Assembly (NCBI GenBank): GCA_037176885.1
Contig: JAWWNJ010000275.1
Span: 46,345 to 110,344, forward strand
DNA length: 64,000 bases
Direction: 5' to 3'
Source of the DNA: Favolaschia claudopus
Taxonomy: Eukaryota > Basidiomycota > Agaricomycetes > Agaricales > Mycenaceae
Positions 13,046 through 22,820 of the stretch are shown piece by piece (the stretch's first letter is position 1; every line of letters begins with the position of its first letter). The notes below the pieces were generated by a model. That model saw only the letters and a program-made list of their open reading frames with translations, had not been told where the DNA came from and made no database searches. A program made the position numbers and the translations under genes.

Positions 13046-16028
13046 GACGGTTACCAAAGTAACTTGGAAAATTTAACTTGTCCTGCCAAAACTAACTTTA
13101 CTTTACTTATGGCTGGGGATGTTAACTTGGTAAGTAAAACCCGCAAGTATTTGATGCCATCTGATGGCCCAAGTAACTTTCGCTGATCTAACTTGGCGGG
13201 CGAGATCAACGAAAGTTACTTGGGCGTACTTTACTATACTTTACTGTACTTGCCTTCATGTTTTCTTTTAAATACCTCAGATAAGTGTTTTGAGTGATAA
13301 TGCGCCGCAACTCTCATGTTTTGTCGATCAATCCGGTTGCTCGGAATAGTCATAATAGTGATACAACGGGATTGAATCATTCAACCGGAATTTGTTCATC
13401 TGTGGGTGCAAAGTCGGATGGTAAGAGCTTTGAACAAGTCAAATCGGAAGTAAACTACCTAATGGCATCAAATGAGCAAGTATTTGTGCTGATCTAACTT
13501 GACGGGGGATAATTGACGAAAATTACTCCGGTGAACAGTTACTTGTTGAACTTACTTCTTAGCATGATATCCCCCACATTACCTGCGAGACGCACATATG
13601 ACTCAATCCAACTCTCTGGGAGCATCGAGCTGTCACTTCTGAGCACCCAGCCACCACCTCACTTTATCGAAAATTGATTGAGTGGCTTAATCATACCATC
13701 GCGACTCAAGACTCTGTCTCATTCTGTCAGTTGAGTGAAATCATTTGCCTTCTTGAGCTCCGACGCTGGGCCTTTGAAGTACCCAGTAAATTCAACAGTA
13801 CATGTCAAGCTAAGTAAAGTAAAGTAAGCTCACTTGACCGGCTCACACACAAGTTAAGTTGAGTTAAGTACAAGTCACAGCGTTCTACTAAGTAAACCAA
13901 TGCAGCATCGAGGAGCGGGTCGATTAATTCTGTGAAGTGAAATACTCTAAACAAGTTTCCGGCTCAAAGTTATATTTTGCTATGGTATCGAGGCGGTGAT
14001 ATTACCCTAATTATCACGCTTCTAGTTACCTTGTGGGAGAGGTAAGATTGCTAATGTTTGAATCATCCGGAATAGTATGTAGTCGGTTGAACATTGGGTC
14101 ATGTTGTAATCTACGAATCATCTCGTATATCTTCCACCATGTTCTCGTACCTTCTATTTGACTCAACATACACGTCGACTCATCTTCCGAGTCATTTATT
14201 CCTTTCTTCCTACTTGTAGTACATTCTAGAATATTACTCTGTACAGTATATAAGCTCGAGTCTGAGCCTCCCAATAATTATCTACTTCTCTCTAAACTCG
14301 CTCTCAGTGTGATATCGACTTTAGGTCAGTATGCTTATAGTTGACTGATATCATGCGAGGGGAGTACAGGAATCTGCACTTGAGATGAAACTCTCAGTCC
14401 CTCAGTCCTCAACACCCTAGCTCAAACATTTACTTGCATTTTCAACTTGCCGCCGAACAACCTCTCCGCAAGGGCCGACAGATGCCGAGACCCGGTGCAT
14501 GCCGCATCTTGCCGTGCAGTCGTCGGTGTACCTTCAAAACTGTGCCGCAAGTTCGGCTACGATGAACATAGCAAGGTTTCGGCGACAAGTAAGTCCCTAC
14601 GCAAGTACAGTAGCAGGTTAACTTAGGCAAACTGAAATTCAGTACAGTAAAAGTTAAGCTCAGCTATGTACACCACTGTTTCCGTGAGCTGCCTGCCAAG
14701 TAAAACTCCGCAGTTAGTCAAGCGAAGCAAAATACCCAAGTACAAAGAGAGTACAAGTTTAGTACAGTGCAACTAAAGCAGTCTCTAAGTATAAGTTAAG
14801 TAAGGAGCCAAGTTAAGTACTTTTCCAAGTAAACATAAGTTACGCGCTAACCCGAACGACTAGTATTAACTAATACTTAGAACCGATGAATGGCGTGACA
14901 TGAAAGCCCTAAGAAAGCTTCATATCAGTTTCGAGTACGGCGCTAAAGCGCTCAGTTAGTTGACTTGATGGTTGCTTCCGTGCCTTGAAACGGAACTGCA
15001 TGGTCTTAGGAGGCAGAGAAATCTTATCGAGGCTCCTGAGATCAACCGCACCATACCATTCACACGGTTCAACTCTTCCGCGCCCATTGTGTCGGAGCAG
15101 CAAAAGGGACAAGAATTCGATCTGAGCGAGGGAAAATCATACAGATGAGGACGAGAGAACAAAAGGGGGAGGTTACTAGTATATGATATCTGTTAGAGTT
15201 AGGCTAAGTATCCTACTGTAGGTCACCGCTCGATTTAGTCCAGTAACGGGGATACAGTTACAGTCAAGTCAAGTAAAAGTAAAATTAGTTAAGTCAAGTT
15301 AAGTAAAGTTCGAGTAGAAGTCAAGTCAAGTTACCACATCAGAATTACTGAAGGTATAAAAAGAACGCTCAAGTTCTGACCGGTCTTGGAAGCACCATGC
15401 GCTTGATGGTAAAAGTGAGTGCCGAATTGCCGTATGCACATGTCTGATTGAGAGCACTCCCTTAACTAGCAGTAAGATCTGCTATCCTCATGTCTCCCTG
15501 AGTTAGATGGTGCCCAATGTCTGTCTCGCACCGTAATCGAGTTAGGTTTGATCAATTACCCGATTTGGTTAATTTTTACCAACAATATGGAGTAAACCCG
15601 ACCAAGAACACACCCTATGAGCACGCCGAGGTCGTCTAAATGGTGTATGAGTACTCGATTCAACTCTGGCGAACTTTGTTCCCATTAGAATACCTTGTAA
15701 TTTCACGATCAGCGAATACTGAGTTCGCAACATGAGAGACAACATCATTTTAGCAGGTAAGCTTGAGGTAAGCTGCTCCATAACTAACAGGAAGAACTCA
15801 AACTCGTAGAATAAGGGCCCAAGGATCACAGAGATGGGATACAACTGTATCCTACTGTATCTTCGTGATAATATTATAAGCGTGCAAGTACAAGTTACGT
15901 ACAAGTTAGATTTGCCAAGCGCGGGAAAAGTTATGTCAAGTCAAGTAAAGTTAAGTAAAGTACGCTCAGCCAGGGGAAGCAGCCATCAAAGTACAAGTTA
16001 GCCGCCTCAAGTTACTTTTTGCGGTCTC
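13046..16028 (+). mobile_element. Element X, left copy (2,983 bp, non-autonomous, 9-bp TSD)
   Basis: A DNA-transposon-like unit beginning GACGGTTACC and ending GCGGTCTC. The imperfect terminal inverted repeats share the core AAAGTAACTTG. Subterminal and internal tracts of AAGTTA/AAGTAAAGT motifs cluster near 13,080-13,260, 13,810-13,880, 14,640-14,840, 15,260-15,330 and 15,890-16,015. Both boundaries are fixed by uninterrupted sequence: the Helitron reading frame on one side, and the intact E-long end (39,500-39,508) for the other target. The 9-bp duplication suits Mutator-like elements, but the superfamily is inferred from TSD length only. The longest open frames (67, 82 and 111 codons) have no recognisable domain, so it must be mobilised by another element. 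The inverted copy at 31,339-34,321 is the same length; the same open frames occur at mirror positions with identical translations. Confidence 0.85.
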
Positions 16029-16037
16029 GTGTGAGAG
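16029..16037. repeat. Target-site duplication GTGTGAGAG (left partner)
   Basis: Nine bases directly after X-left. Its partner lies inverted beside X-right at 34,322-34,330. The undisrupted target exists once at 39,500-39,508 within the end of E-long. Confidence 0.9.
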
Positions 16038-16411
16038 TAGACTTGACAGTTGATCTCCGTTGACAGCTGTCAAGTCTCTCTTTTCCTCCTGCCGTCGTGT
16101 CCGCTGCTGCCTCGACAGCTCATCATCCTCCTCCCTCGCACATCTGCAGTTTCTTTGTCACCCACCCGCCCATCGCTCACGCTATCCACTCATTTTCATC
16201 TTACGCTGGGTCGCTCGGGGTCTCATTCCGACCCTCGGTGTCCTTTGCGTACGGTTCGGCCGTGTCTGTAGCCCACGCGGAGCGGCGGGAGACGAAGAAT
16301 CGTCTCCGCGCCCCATCCTCGTCGGTCAGAGCGGCCGTCCCCCGCAAACACCCCAAAAATCAGCTTCTCTCATTTCCTTCTAGGGCTAGCGATCACACAG
16401 ACCTACCTTGC
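16038..16411 (-). mobile_element. E-short, larger part (split by X and the inversion)
   Basis: 16,038-16,160 is identical to the reverse complement of 39,377-39,499, the 3' end region of E-long. 16,161-16,206 is 46 bp of private sequence. 16,207-16,411 is identical to the reverse complement of 34,387-34,591, the 5' end of E-long. Together with 34,322-34,386 this forms a 439-bp element with the same two ends as the 5,178-bp E-long and almost no interior, as expected of an internal-deletion derivative moved in trans. It contains a perfect 8-bp hairpin (GGAGACGA/TCGTCTCC, 16,288-16,307) and a 9-bp hairpin near 16,041-16,072. Open frames over it are incidental. Confidence 0.75.
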
Positions 16412-16650
16412 CTTGTAACCACGACCATCGAATCCTGAAGTCCCTCGATTGGGCCTCAAACAGAGGCAGCAGCAACACAGTGTGGCTCTGGAATACATCC
16501 ATCTCGTCGACCACGGTTCGGGTTCCTGCTACGGAGACTCTGCGCTTTAACTCCCCTTGCCGTCTTCTGCTGATTTTGTGGAACGATCTCTTCGCCCACC
16601 TCTGCGAATTCTGGGCTATACTGTGCTACTTTTCGCGCTAAATCGATCGT
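16412..16650 (+). pseudogene. Z3: severed 3' half of a host gene (paralogue of 41,271-41,720)
   Basis: The sequence starting at 16,412 encodes a short block (Cys-Asn-His-Asp-His-Arg-Ile-Leu) that also occurs in the minus-strand gene at 41,271-41,720. There it follows directly on a segment whose own paralogue sits at 39,565 onward (P1). Undoing the inversion and removing the two E elements joins P1 to Z3 in the same order as the intact paralogue. After this block the similarity to 41,271-41,570 is weak, so the remaining extent is uncertain. It is probably a dead fragment. The family is not recognised. Confidence 0.55.
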
Positions 16651-17289
16651 GCTTGCAACATACAAGAGATCTATTCATATCTTTCAAGCCTTGCCAGAAG
16701 TTTTCATCACGCTCTTGGGAGTGCAATTCAAAAATCAAAGTTCTTGTCCTCCAATAGAAATCATGAGTGAGCGTAGCCGCTTCCAGTCGCTTGATAGTTT
16801 CATCCGAAGCCGACATACTGAAATAAACCTGTCGAGGATAATTCTGGGTGATCTACGTCCATTATGCTCTATCTCGTGGTCGCTGCGCGAGAAAGAACAG
16901 TCGCATATAGGTGTGCTTGAAGTTGTTACACTCTTTCCGTTCTTTATTCACTAAATAGAGGCATAGGAGCCACCTAGACTGCGTCAGACACGTACTGTGA
17001 AATACACCGCACCGGAATGTGAACGAAACTGAAATCAGAAATGCTCTCCATTCTTCAGTTTTATAACAGAATTTGCCGCCCGTTGCTTCCTTGCTTCTCT
17101 GCTAAATTTACGCAGAATTCACCCTCTTCGGCGGTGATGCCGACTATTTGAAAGGCGCATGTCGGCGCACTTTCCCTTTCTCCCGTGTCACGTCGGAAGT
17201 ACCGGGGGTTGCTCCTTCCGAATCACAAAGACAAGGTTATGGGGAATCCCTGTCTCCACATTCCCAACCCATGTACAATAGTAAGCTGA
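16651..17289. other. Spacer upstream of the carbamoyltransferase gene
   Basis: No supported gene; only short overlapping open frames on both strands. It must contain the promoter of the carbamoyltransferase gene, but I see no clear TATA element and mark none. Confidence 0.4.
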
Positions 17290-19722
17290 ATGCTCATCCA
17301 CCTACTCAACATTACTCGCCGCCGTATCCGACCTTTTCTTTGCGTTCTCCCTCTTTTTTCTCCTCGTCAGTCGCAAAGCTGCACACCATCAACTAATATC
17401 AACAACGGCACCCAAAGATATTCGCTTCTCCCTCCCCTGGGCATCGCAGGGATCATTGCCGGTGCGTTTTATTCACTATGTATGCCCACATATGTTTACA
17501 CAAGCGAGCCACAGCCTTCGTTGTATTCGTCTTTGCGGCAGCCTAGTCAGAACATCATGTCTGGCCCTCGCAACCCTGTCCTGGGCGGCGTGGTGAGCAG
17601 ACTCACGAAAGCTCTTTCAGCTCGTCGATTCGCAAAGGCCGGCATGTTTTCCGCTGATTCAGTCATCGGCAACAAGATCATTGATAATGTGCGCACGCGG
17701 GTACATTCGGGAGAGACGTGCTACATTGCGGGCTTGGGAATATCTGGGCACAATGCTGGTGCTGCACTCGTTCAAGTCTCATCGCGTGGAGGCATACAGC
17801 TGCTGTCGAATGACGAAGAAGAGCGATTCACTGGGGTCAAGCATTATGAAGACTATCCCGAGATGGCGATCAGTGAACTTCATCGTCGTTTGAAGGCACT
17901 AGGAATAAAACCTGAACAGATTGCGGCTTGGGCAACCAGCTGGGATTATGTTCTCAACGATGCTTTTACGAATCAAACGATTGCTGAAGAATTACCTGGC
18001 AGTGTTGCTCTATACAAGAAGGGAGCGTTCTTCGGATGGGATCCTTTTCTTCGAAGTCGGGAGGCACTACTCGCGCCTGATAGGATTCGCAGGCAGCTCG
18101 GGCTCGAGTCGGCCCCACGACTGATCATGCTTCCACACCACGAAAATCATGCCTCGCTGTCCTACGCCGCCTCACCTTTCGCGAAGAGCAAGGAGCCGAC
18201 TATGATTGCTGTGGTCGACGGCTGTGGGGATCGAGGCTCCGTATCACTCTTCCAGAGTCTTCCCGACAGCGCGCGATTCAAAGAGCTCTATTGCAACGAA
18301 AGTATTCCTGATTCACTCGGCGTCTTCTACACCATTATCAGTTCTTCACAGGGGGGGTGGACTCCGTTGAGCAGCGAGGGTAGATATATGGGAGCGGTCG
18401 CGTGGGGAGACCAGGATCGACATACCAACCCTTACTACCGCCGCCTACGAGAGATCTTTCATTTCGGGCCTCAGGGCCAAATTCGTCTGAATCGCAAGTT
18501 GGGCAATTGGCACAAGGCGGGCGACCTGAAGCCATATACACCGGCTCTTGAGGCAATTACTGGCCCGCCCATTCCCCTGGAGCGCATGTGGAACCCAGAC
18601 GCTATCCTGAAGATCGAATCTGTTCAGCATTCAGAGATCACTCGGCACCGCGTTGACCTCGCTGCGGCGACACAGATGGTCTTCGAAGACGGCATCTTCC
18701 ACATCGTTGACCACCTGATCCGTAGCACTCAGAGCGACCAGCTTGTAATGGGCGGCGGCAGCGCGCTGAACGGTATTGCAAACATGAAGCTACTCGAGCA
18801 CTTCGATCGACAATGGTACAAGCGCAATTTTGACAAGGATACCTGTCTCAAGCTCTGGATCCCGCCAACTACCGGCGACGCGGGCGTTACGATGGGAGCT
18901 GCATACAGTTTGGCCCTACGGGCTGATGTCCCTTGTGGTTCGAATCTGCAGCACGCCGCATGGTGCGGCATTGCTCCGACAGCTGACGCGATTCAGCGGG
19001 CTCTGGATAACGAACCAGAAGTAAAGTCTCTGAGGCTCGGAGACGTGACGAACGACACAGATCGCAAGAAAGTAGCAGATCTAATGGCTTTCATCATCTC
19101 CCAGGATGGCGTGCTCGGTCTGTTCCAAGGTTCAGCCGAGACGGGCCCTCGTGCGCTCGGCCAGCGATCAATCCTAGCCAATCCCTGCAACCCAGAAACA
19201 CGCTCCATTCTCAACGAGCGAGTGAAGTTTCGCGAAGCCATCCGCCCTCTCGCGCCGATGGTAACACACAGGGAGGCCAGCAGGTTTTTCGAACTGGCCG
19301 AAGGAGCTGCTGCGGATGATTACAATGCATACCGCTATATGGTCCTGACCACCAAAGCCCGCCCTGAGGCGTACGAGAAGATCCCAGCCGTCGTGCACAA
19401 GGACGGGACGTGTCGCATTCAGATGGTCATGCCCGACATCCACCCGCTTGTGCACGACTACCTCCAGGCTATGGGCCGGCGAGTGGGAGCCGAAGTGAGC
19501 GTCAATACGTCTCTCAACATCGGCGGACCCATCTGCCAAACGCCCGCGCAAGCGCTTACTACGATGAAACGTGCAAAGGCACTCACGGGGCTAGTGATGG
19601 TCGGTGACGAGGGGAATGTTTTCCTCGTCTGGCACGCAGTTGACGCGCCGCCTAAAGACAAAGGCGCACGACTATTGCAATGGGTATCCCAGCATTCTTC
19701 CGAGGCGACAAAAACGACGTGA
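17290..19722 (+). CDS. NodU/CmcH-family O-carbamoyltransferase, intronless
   Basis: Family members transfer the carbamoyl group of carbamoyl phosphate to a hydroxyl of a sugar or antibiotic, through a carbamoyl-adenylate intermediate (NodU, CmcH, NovN, TobZ). Seen here (810-codon numbering): the N-terminal GLGISGHNAGAAL motif near residue 150, EEERFTGVKH near 177, the metal-binding HHENHASLSYAASPF at 283-297, VVDGCGD near 308, EGRYMG, the C-terminal-domain motifs GGGSALNGIAN near 487, GDAGVTMGAA, GPRALGQRSILANP near 619, and VNTSLNIGGPICQTP near 738. All family landmarks are present and the frame is open throughout. The ATG at 17,557 (721 aa) is a plausible alternative start, since the first ~90 residues lack conservation. 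The absence of introns is unusual beside intron-rich neighbours and fits descent from a bacterial gene, but this is inference. It lies inside the inverted segment. The substrate is unknown. Confidence 0.9.
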   Translation: MLIHLLNITRRRIRPFLCVLPLFSPRQSQSCTPSTNINNGTQRYSLLPPLGIAGIIAGAFYSLCMPTYVYTSEPQPSLYSSLRQPSQNIMSGPRNPVLGGVVSRLTKALSARRFAKAGMFSADSVIGNKIIDNVRTRVHSGETCYIAGLGISGHNAGAALVQVSSRGGIQLLSNDEEERFTGVKHYEDYPEMAISELHRRLKALGIKPEQIAAWATSWDYVLNDAFTNQTIAEELPGSVALYKKGAFFGWDPFLRSREALLAPDRIRRQLGLESAPRLIMLPHHENHASLSYAASPFAKSKEPTMIAVVDGCGDRGSVSLFQSLPDSARFKELYCNESIPDSLGVFYTIISSSQGGWTPLSSEGRYMGAVAWGDQDRHTNPYYRRLREIFHFGPQGQIRLNRKLGNWHKAGDLKPYTPALEAITGPPIPLERMWNPDAILKIESVQHSEITRHRVDLAAATQMVFEDGIFHIVDHLIRSTQSDQLVMGGGSALNGIANMKLLEHFDRQWYKRNFDKDTCLKLWIPPTTGDAGVTMGAAYSLALRADVPCGSNLQHAAWCGIAPTADAIQRALDNEPEVKSLRLGDVTNDTDRKKVADLMAFIISQDGVLGLFQGSAETGPRALGQRSILANPCNPETRSILNERVKFREAIRPLAPMVTHREASRFFELAEGAAADDYNAYRYMVLTTKARPEAYEKIPAVVHKDGTCRIQMVMPDIHPLVHDYLQAMGRRVGAEVSVNTSLNIGGPICQTPAQALTTMKRAKALTGLVMVGDEGNVFLVWHAVDAPPKDKGARLLQWVSQHSSEATKTT

Positions 19723-19901
19723 ACATGTTCATACGGCGAGATTTGAGGACCAGCGTCAGGCTTTGAATAGGTTTGAGAATGTCATTTGAATACGAAGTAG
19801 ATCATGACAGTACATACATGCATAGACGATCTCTTCCAAACCCAGATTGTATCGGAAGGCCCAGCAAATGAATGCGGAGCAAAAAGACTAGATATTCGTA
19901 C

Positions 19902-20193
19902 CTATTCTTCGCCAAAGTAGGTTCCCATGTAGCGAGAAACGGCGGAGTTTTCAAGAGGAAGAGGTACACCATTGCCGTCGATTTTCTTGAGGCAGGTCAT
20001 GAAATGAAGCAGATAGGTAGAAGAAAGACTCAAAGAATCATTAGTAAGGATAAGAGAGTCGAAACCACACCTCCTCTTCGTTGCACATTGTTGCAAAGGT
20101 TGGACTACCGGGAAAAAGCGACGATTTCGCGGCTATCGCTAGTACTTCCAATTCCCGTTCGATTTCTGGGGGAAACACCGGGCCTGGAGCCAT
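19902..20193 (-). pseudogene. Fragment beginning like the F-box-like genes at 60 kb
   Basis: An ATG at 20,193 opens a short minus-strand reading frame whose first residues (…PVFPPEIERE) match the start of the F-box-like gene at 60,069 (MSGAPVFPPEIERE). The upstream region is also similar. After about 50 codons there is a candidate intron (GTGTGG..CTCAAG), then a short exon ending with a stop at 19,902. The downstream part does not resemble the F-box family. It may be a truncated or chimeric copy, or a small unrelated gene sharing only promoter and first exon. Confidence 0.4.
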
Positions 20194-20350
20194 CTTCTGA
20201 GCGAATAAGCCAAGTTGAAGGCCCGAGTCGTCGATTGCAGCCTCGCATTACGAACTAGCGCCGTATCCCGGAATCGGTGGTGGTGGTGTGGGATCAAAAA
20301 GAAAACCCGGCTAGGAATCCGAAGAGCCGGCGTAACGTGTGACTGTCACG
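20194..20350 (-). promoter_or_regulatory. Upstream region conserved with 60,070-60,240
   Basis: By eye, the ~150 bp upstream of the ATG at 20,193 matches the ~150 bp upstream of the F-box-like gene at 60,069. Shared blocks include 'gcccgagtcgt', 'ccgtatcc.ggaatcg.tggtggtggtg', 'aaac.cggctag', 'gagccgg' and 'gtcac.ttg.gcctc'. Conservation of upstream sequence between separated loci points to duplication that included the promoter. Confidence 0.45.
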
Positions 20351-20981
20351 TTGCGCCTCTTCCTCCCAACCATGACCACGACGCGATGCGTCGGGCTCGC
20401 ATTCGACGATGATGCCTCCACAACATCATCAGTTGAACAGAATATACATGGCACAGACTTACAGTACTCCTTGAGGTTCATGCCTACCTCGAGCCTCTGA
20501 TTCGGACGACGCCGCTCGTGTGAGATTCAGCGTGCAGTGAAAGTGTTTCGAGCCAGGAAGTCTGAAGAGGTTGTTAGTAGCATCGCATAGGGATGACTTT
20601 GCGTACATGGAACTTCTGGTAGCGACGAAGAGGTGCGTTCGCTTGAATTCTTTCGTCTGTGCATTTCTCTGAGTCGTTCGTTTCGTTTCTCTTCTTAATC
20701 TCAGGGCAACGATGCCTTGGCGTGTCAAATCGAATCATGTCTTGAGTAGATCTCGAGGAGTGAGCGAGTTAATACTCGAGGGGAGGCGAGGTGCGTTGAT
20801 CTTGAAGATCGTTTTGAGCACGTTCACCCGCTTCCCGATGTCCTCACCCGTCCTCGACGTTCTCAACGTATACCCGTTCTCGGCGATATTTCAAGGTCCG
20901 CAGTTTCCTCATTCTTTTCCTTTCTCCGGTTTACACGCCTATCACGAGCCATTATATCCGTGCCTTCACGAACGACGAACT

Positions 20982-22499
20982 CTACGGTGTGAATTTCGTA
21001 TCATTCCAAGGCGTCGTCGACTCCGACCGCTCTTTCGTGACCCGAATCTCAAGCTCCAGCGTACTCTCCTGCCTTCTATGCGCGGCGAGAGTACTGCTGC
21101 TCAACCCTTCGCTCGTTCCCGGCGTGCGACTGATCGTGACGCACGTTTCAAAGTCGTCTGTGCTCACACCGAGCCCGACACGCACTATGATGAGGGTCGG
21201 GGCGATTCCCTATCATGGAATATGTAAAACTATATAGTTGATCGAATGAGGACCGCCTTACCGCAATGTGATAACAGGACGCGAGACATACGAGGACGGA
21301 CACTGTTGGCGTTGCGGGTATTAGATAGACGATGACGATGATTGCCAGCGAGACTGGATACATGAGACCGCTTTCGAGTCTAGTGATCCCAGGTTTAAAT
21401 TTGAGCATCGTCGAAGATGGGAACAAAAAAGCCGAAACGCACAGTATAGCCGTCAGATCCAAGTATTTCTTGCGCGACCGTCTCCCGAGGTAAGTAACGG
21501 CTCTCCTGGAAATCCACCATATCCGTCCAGCTGAGAATGTTTCAATTTTAACTCCGAGTCATCGCAATATTAATTGTTATGCACGTACCAGCTAAGCCAG
21601 CGCCAAGGACGTTCGTCACGAATACTGACCCTATACATACAGCCATCGCGGTTCGTTCAGACGTCCCCGAGAGAGGCAGTAGACCCAGTATGGCGCCAAC
21701 TGTCAAGAGAATATTTATTAGTGGCCCCGGCCGACGACCCTTGTGCACGGAGACAAAGCACGTACTGCAGGTAAAGATGTAAGCGACGATGAGGAAGGAT
21801 ACTGGCTGCCATCGACGACCCCATATCACATAGCACCTGTAGATCTGGATAAAGGGTAAGGTAAGCCTCGCAAAAGCAGCATTTGCAGCCCGGCCTTACG
21901 ATGATACCATCTGCAATCGCGCTACACAATTGTCATGGTCAGATATGGCGACACAATGAAATGGTACGCAAAACTCACTTGGTCAAAGAGAATCTGAGCT
22001 TCAGCAATATGCCAATCCGATGCACAGAAACCGGATCGTCTGGCATGTACAGCGTCGGCAGAGGATTCTTGAGGGAGAACAGCTCGTATATCGCTGTATC
22101 AGCGGTGTCTGTGATGAACGCCCATGTATACGCCAGCGATATGTGTATCGTGGAGAGAAGAAAGAGTGCGCTCATGCAGGCCAGATGGTATCGATAGTGA
22201 GGTCTTCGTCGCGATACTAGGACATTGACGGATTGATAGAAGAGCACCGCGTACACTCCTGATCATGAGTTTTATTCAGCCTCGAATGCTTCCGAAGGAA
22301 TCAACGGCTCGGAAATTCTCACCATAAGTCAAAGAATCGATCTGTGAAGAATGCGATGTTAGATCGGAGAGGATATGTCAGCAAACTAGTACTAGTACTC
22401 GCCACCAACGGGAAGTATTGTATGAAATGACTACGAGGAGACTGAAGTTTGAGTTATTCGACGCGTTGTGAAGATGCTCAGGGAAGGAGTGCTTACCAT
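20982..22499 (-). CDS. Basidiomycete multi-pass membrane protein, multi-exon
   Basis: A minus-strand gene of small exons encoding hydrophobic helices, in the pattern of a large family of seven-helix-like membrane proteins common in mushrooms; its function is not known. Recognisable exons in order: …GVYAVLFYQSVNVLVSR (from 22,256 down); …IADGII ending at an intron GTAAGG..CTACAG; CYVIWGRRWQPVSFLIVAYIF; an intron GTACGT..TCTCAG; GRIWWISRRAVTYLGRRSR; a hydrophobic exon ending about 21,253; an intron GTAAGG..GATAG; GIAPTLIIVRVGLGVS; then a polar tail ending at 20,982. The junction motifs and phases agree, so the gene seems intact in its main part. The 5' end is less sure: ATG at 22,499 with a tiny first exon is my best reading. 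It lies inside the inverted segment, convergent with the carbamoyltransferase gene. Confidence 0.75.
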
Positions 22500-22791
22500 G
22501 GAAGTGGGGATTAATATTTAGTGCGCGGAAAGCCCCACCGCCGCCTTAAACCTCCTCTCGAGACCTTTTTCGGTTACTGTTCCTGGGCGCTCACACCGCC
22601 GAGCCAGACTTGATAGATCGACTGATAGCATCGCGGGGAGAACCAGATGAGTCGCTCTGATACCGCACCGAATACAGCTTTCATCCGTCCACTTCGTGTA
22701 ATTACCGTGGCCGGAAGTCGGATATATAGGATGATTGAAATCCATCTGCCAGTGTGAGACCACCTAAATGAAAGATTGGTTCCGTGTCACG

Positions 22792-22820
22792 GTAGGTAGG
22801 TAGGTAGGTAGGTAGGTAGA
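22792..22820. repeat. (GGTA)7 microsatellite
   Basis: Seven uninterrupted GGTA units in the spacer upstream of the membrane-protein gene. Confidence 0.95.

Noticed and set aside
16050..16440. Overlapping 73-113 codon + strand frames as a gene
   Set aside because: They run through the shared ends of E-short and E-long and across the host junction; they are explained by the element.
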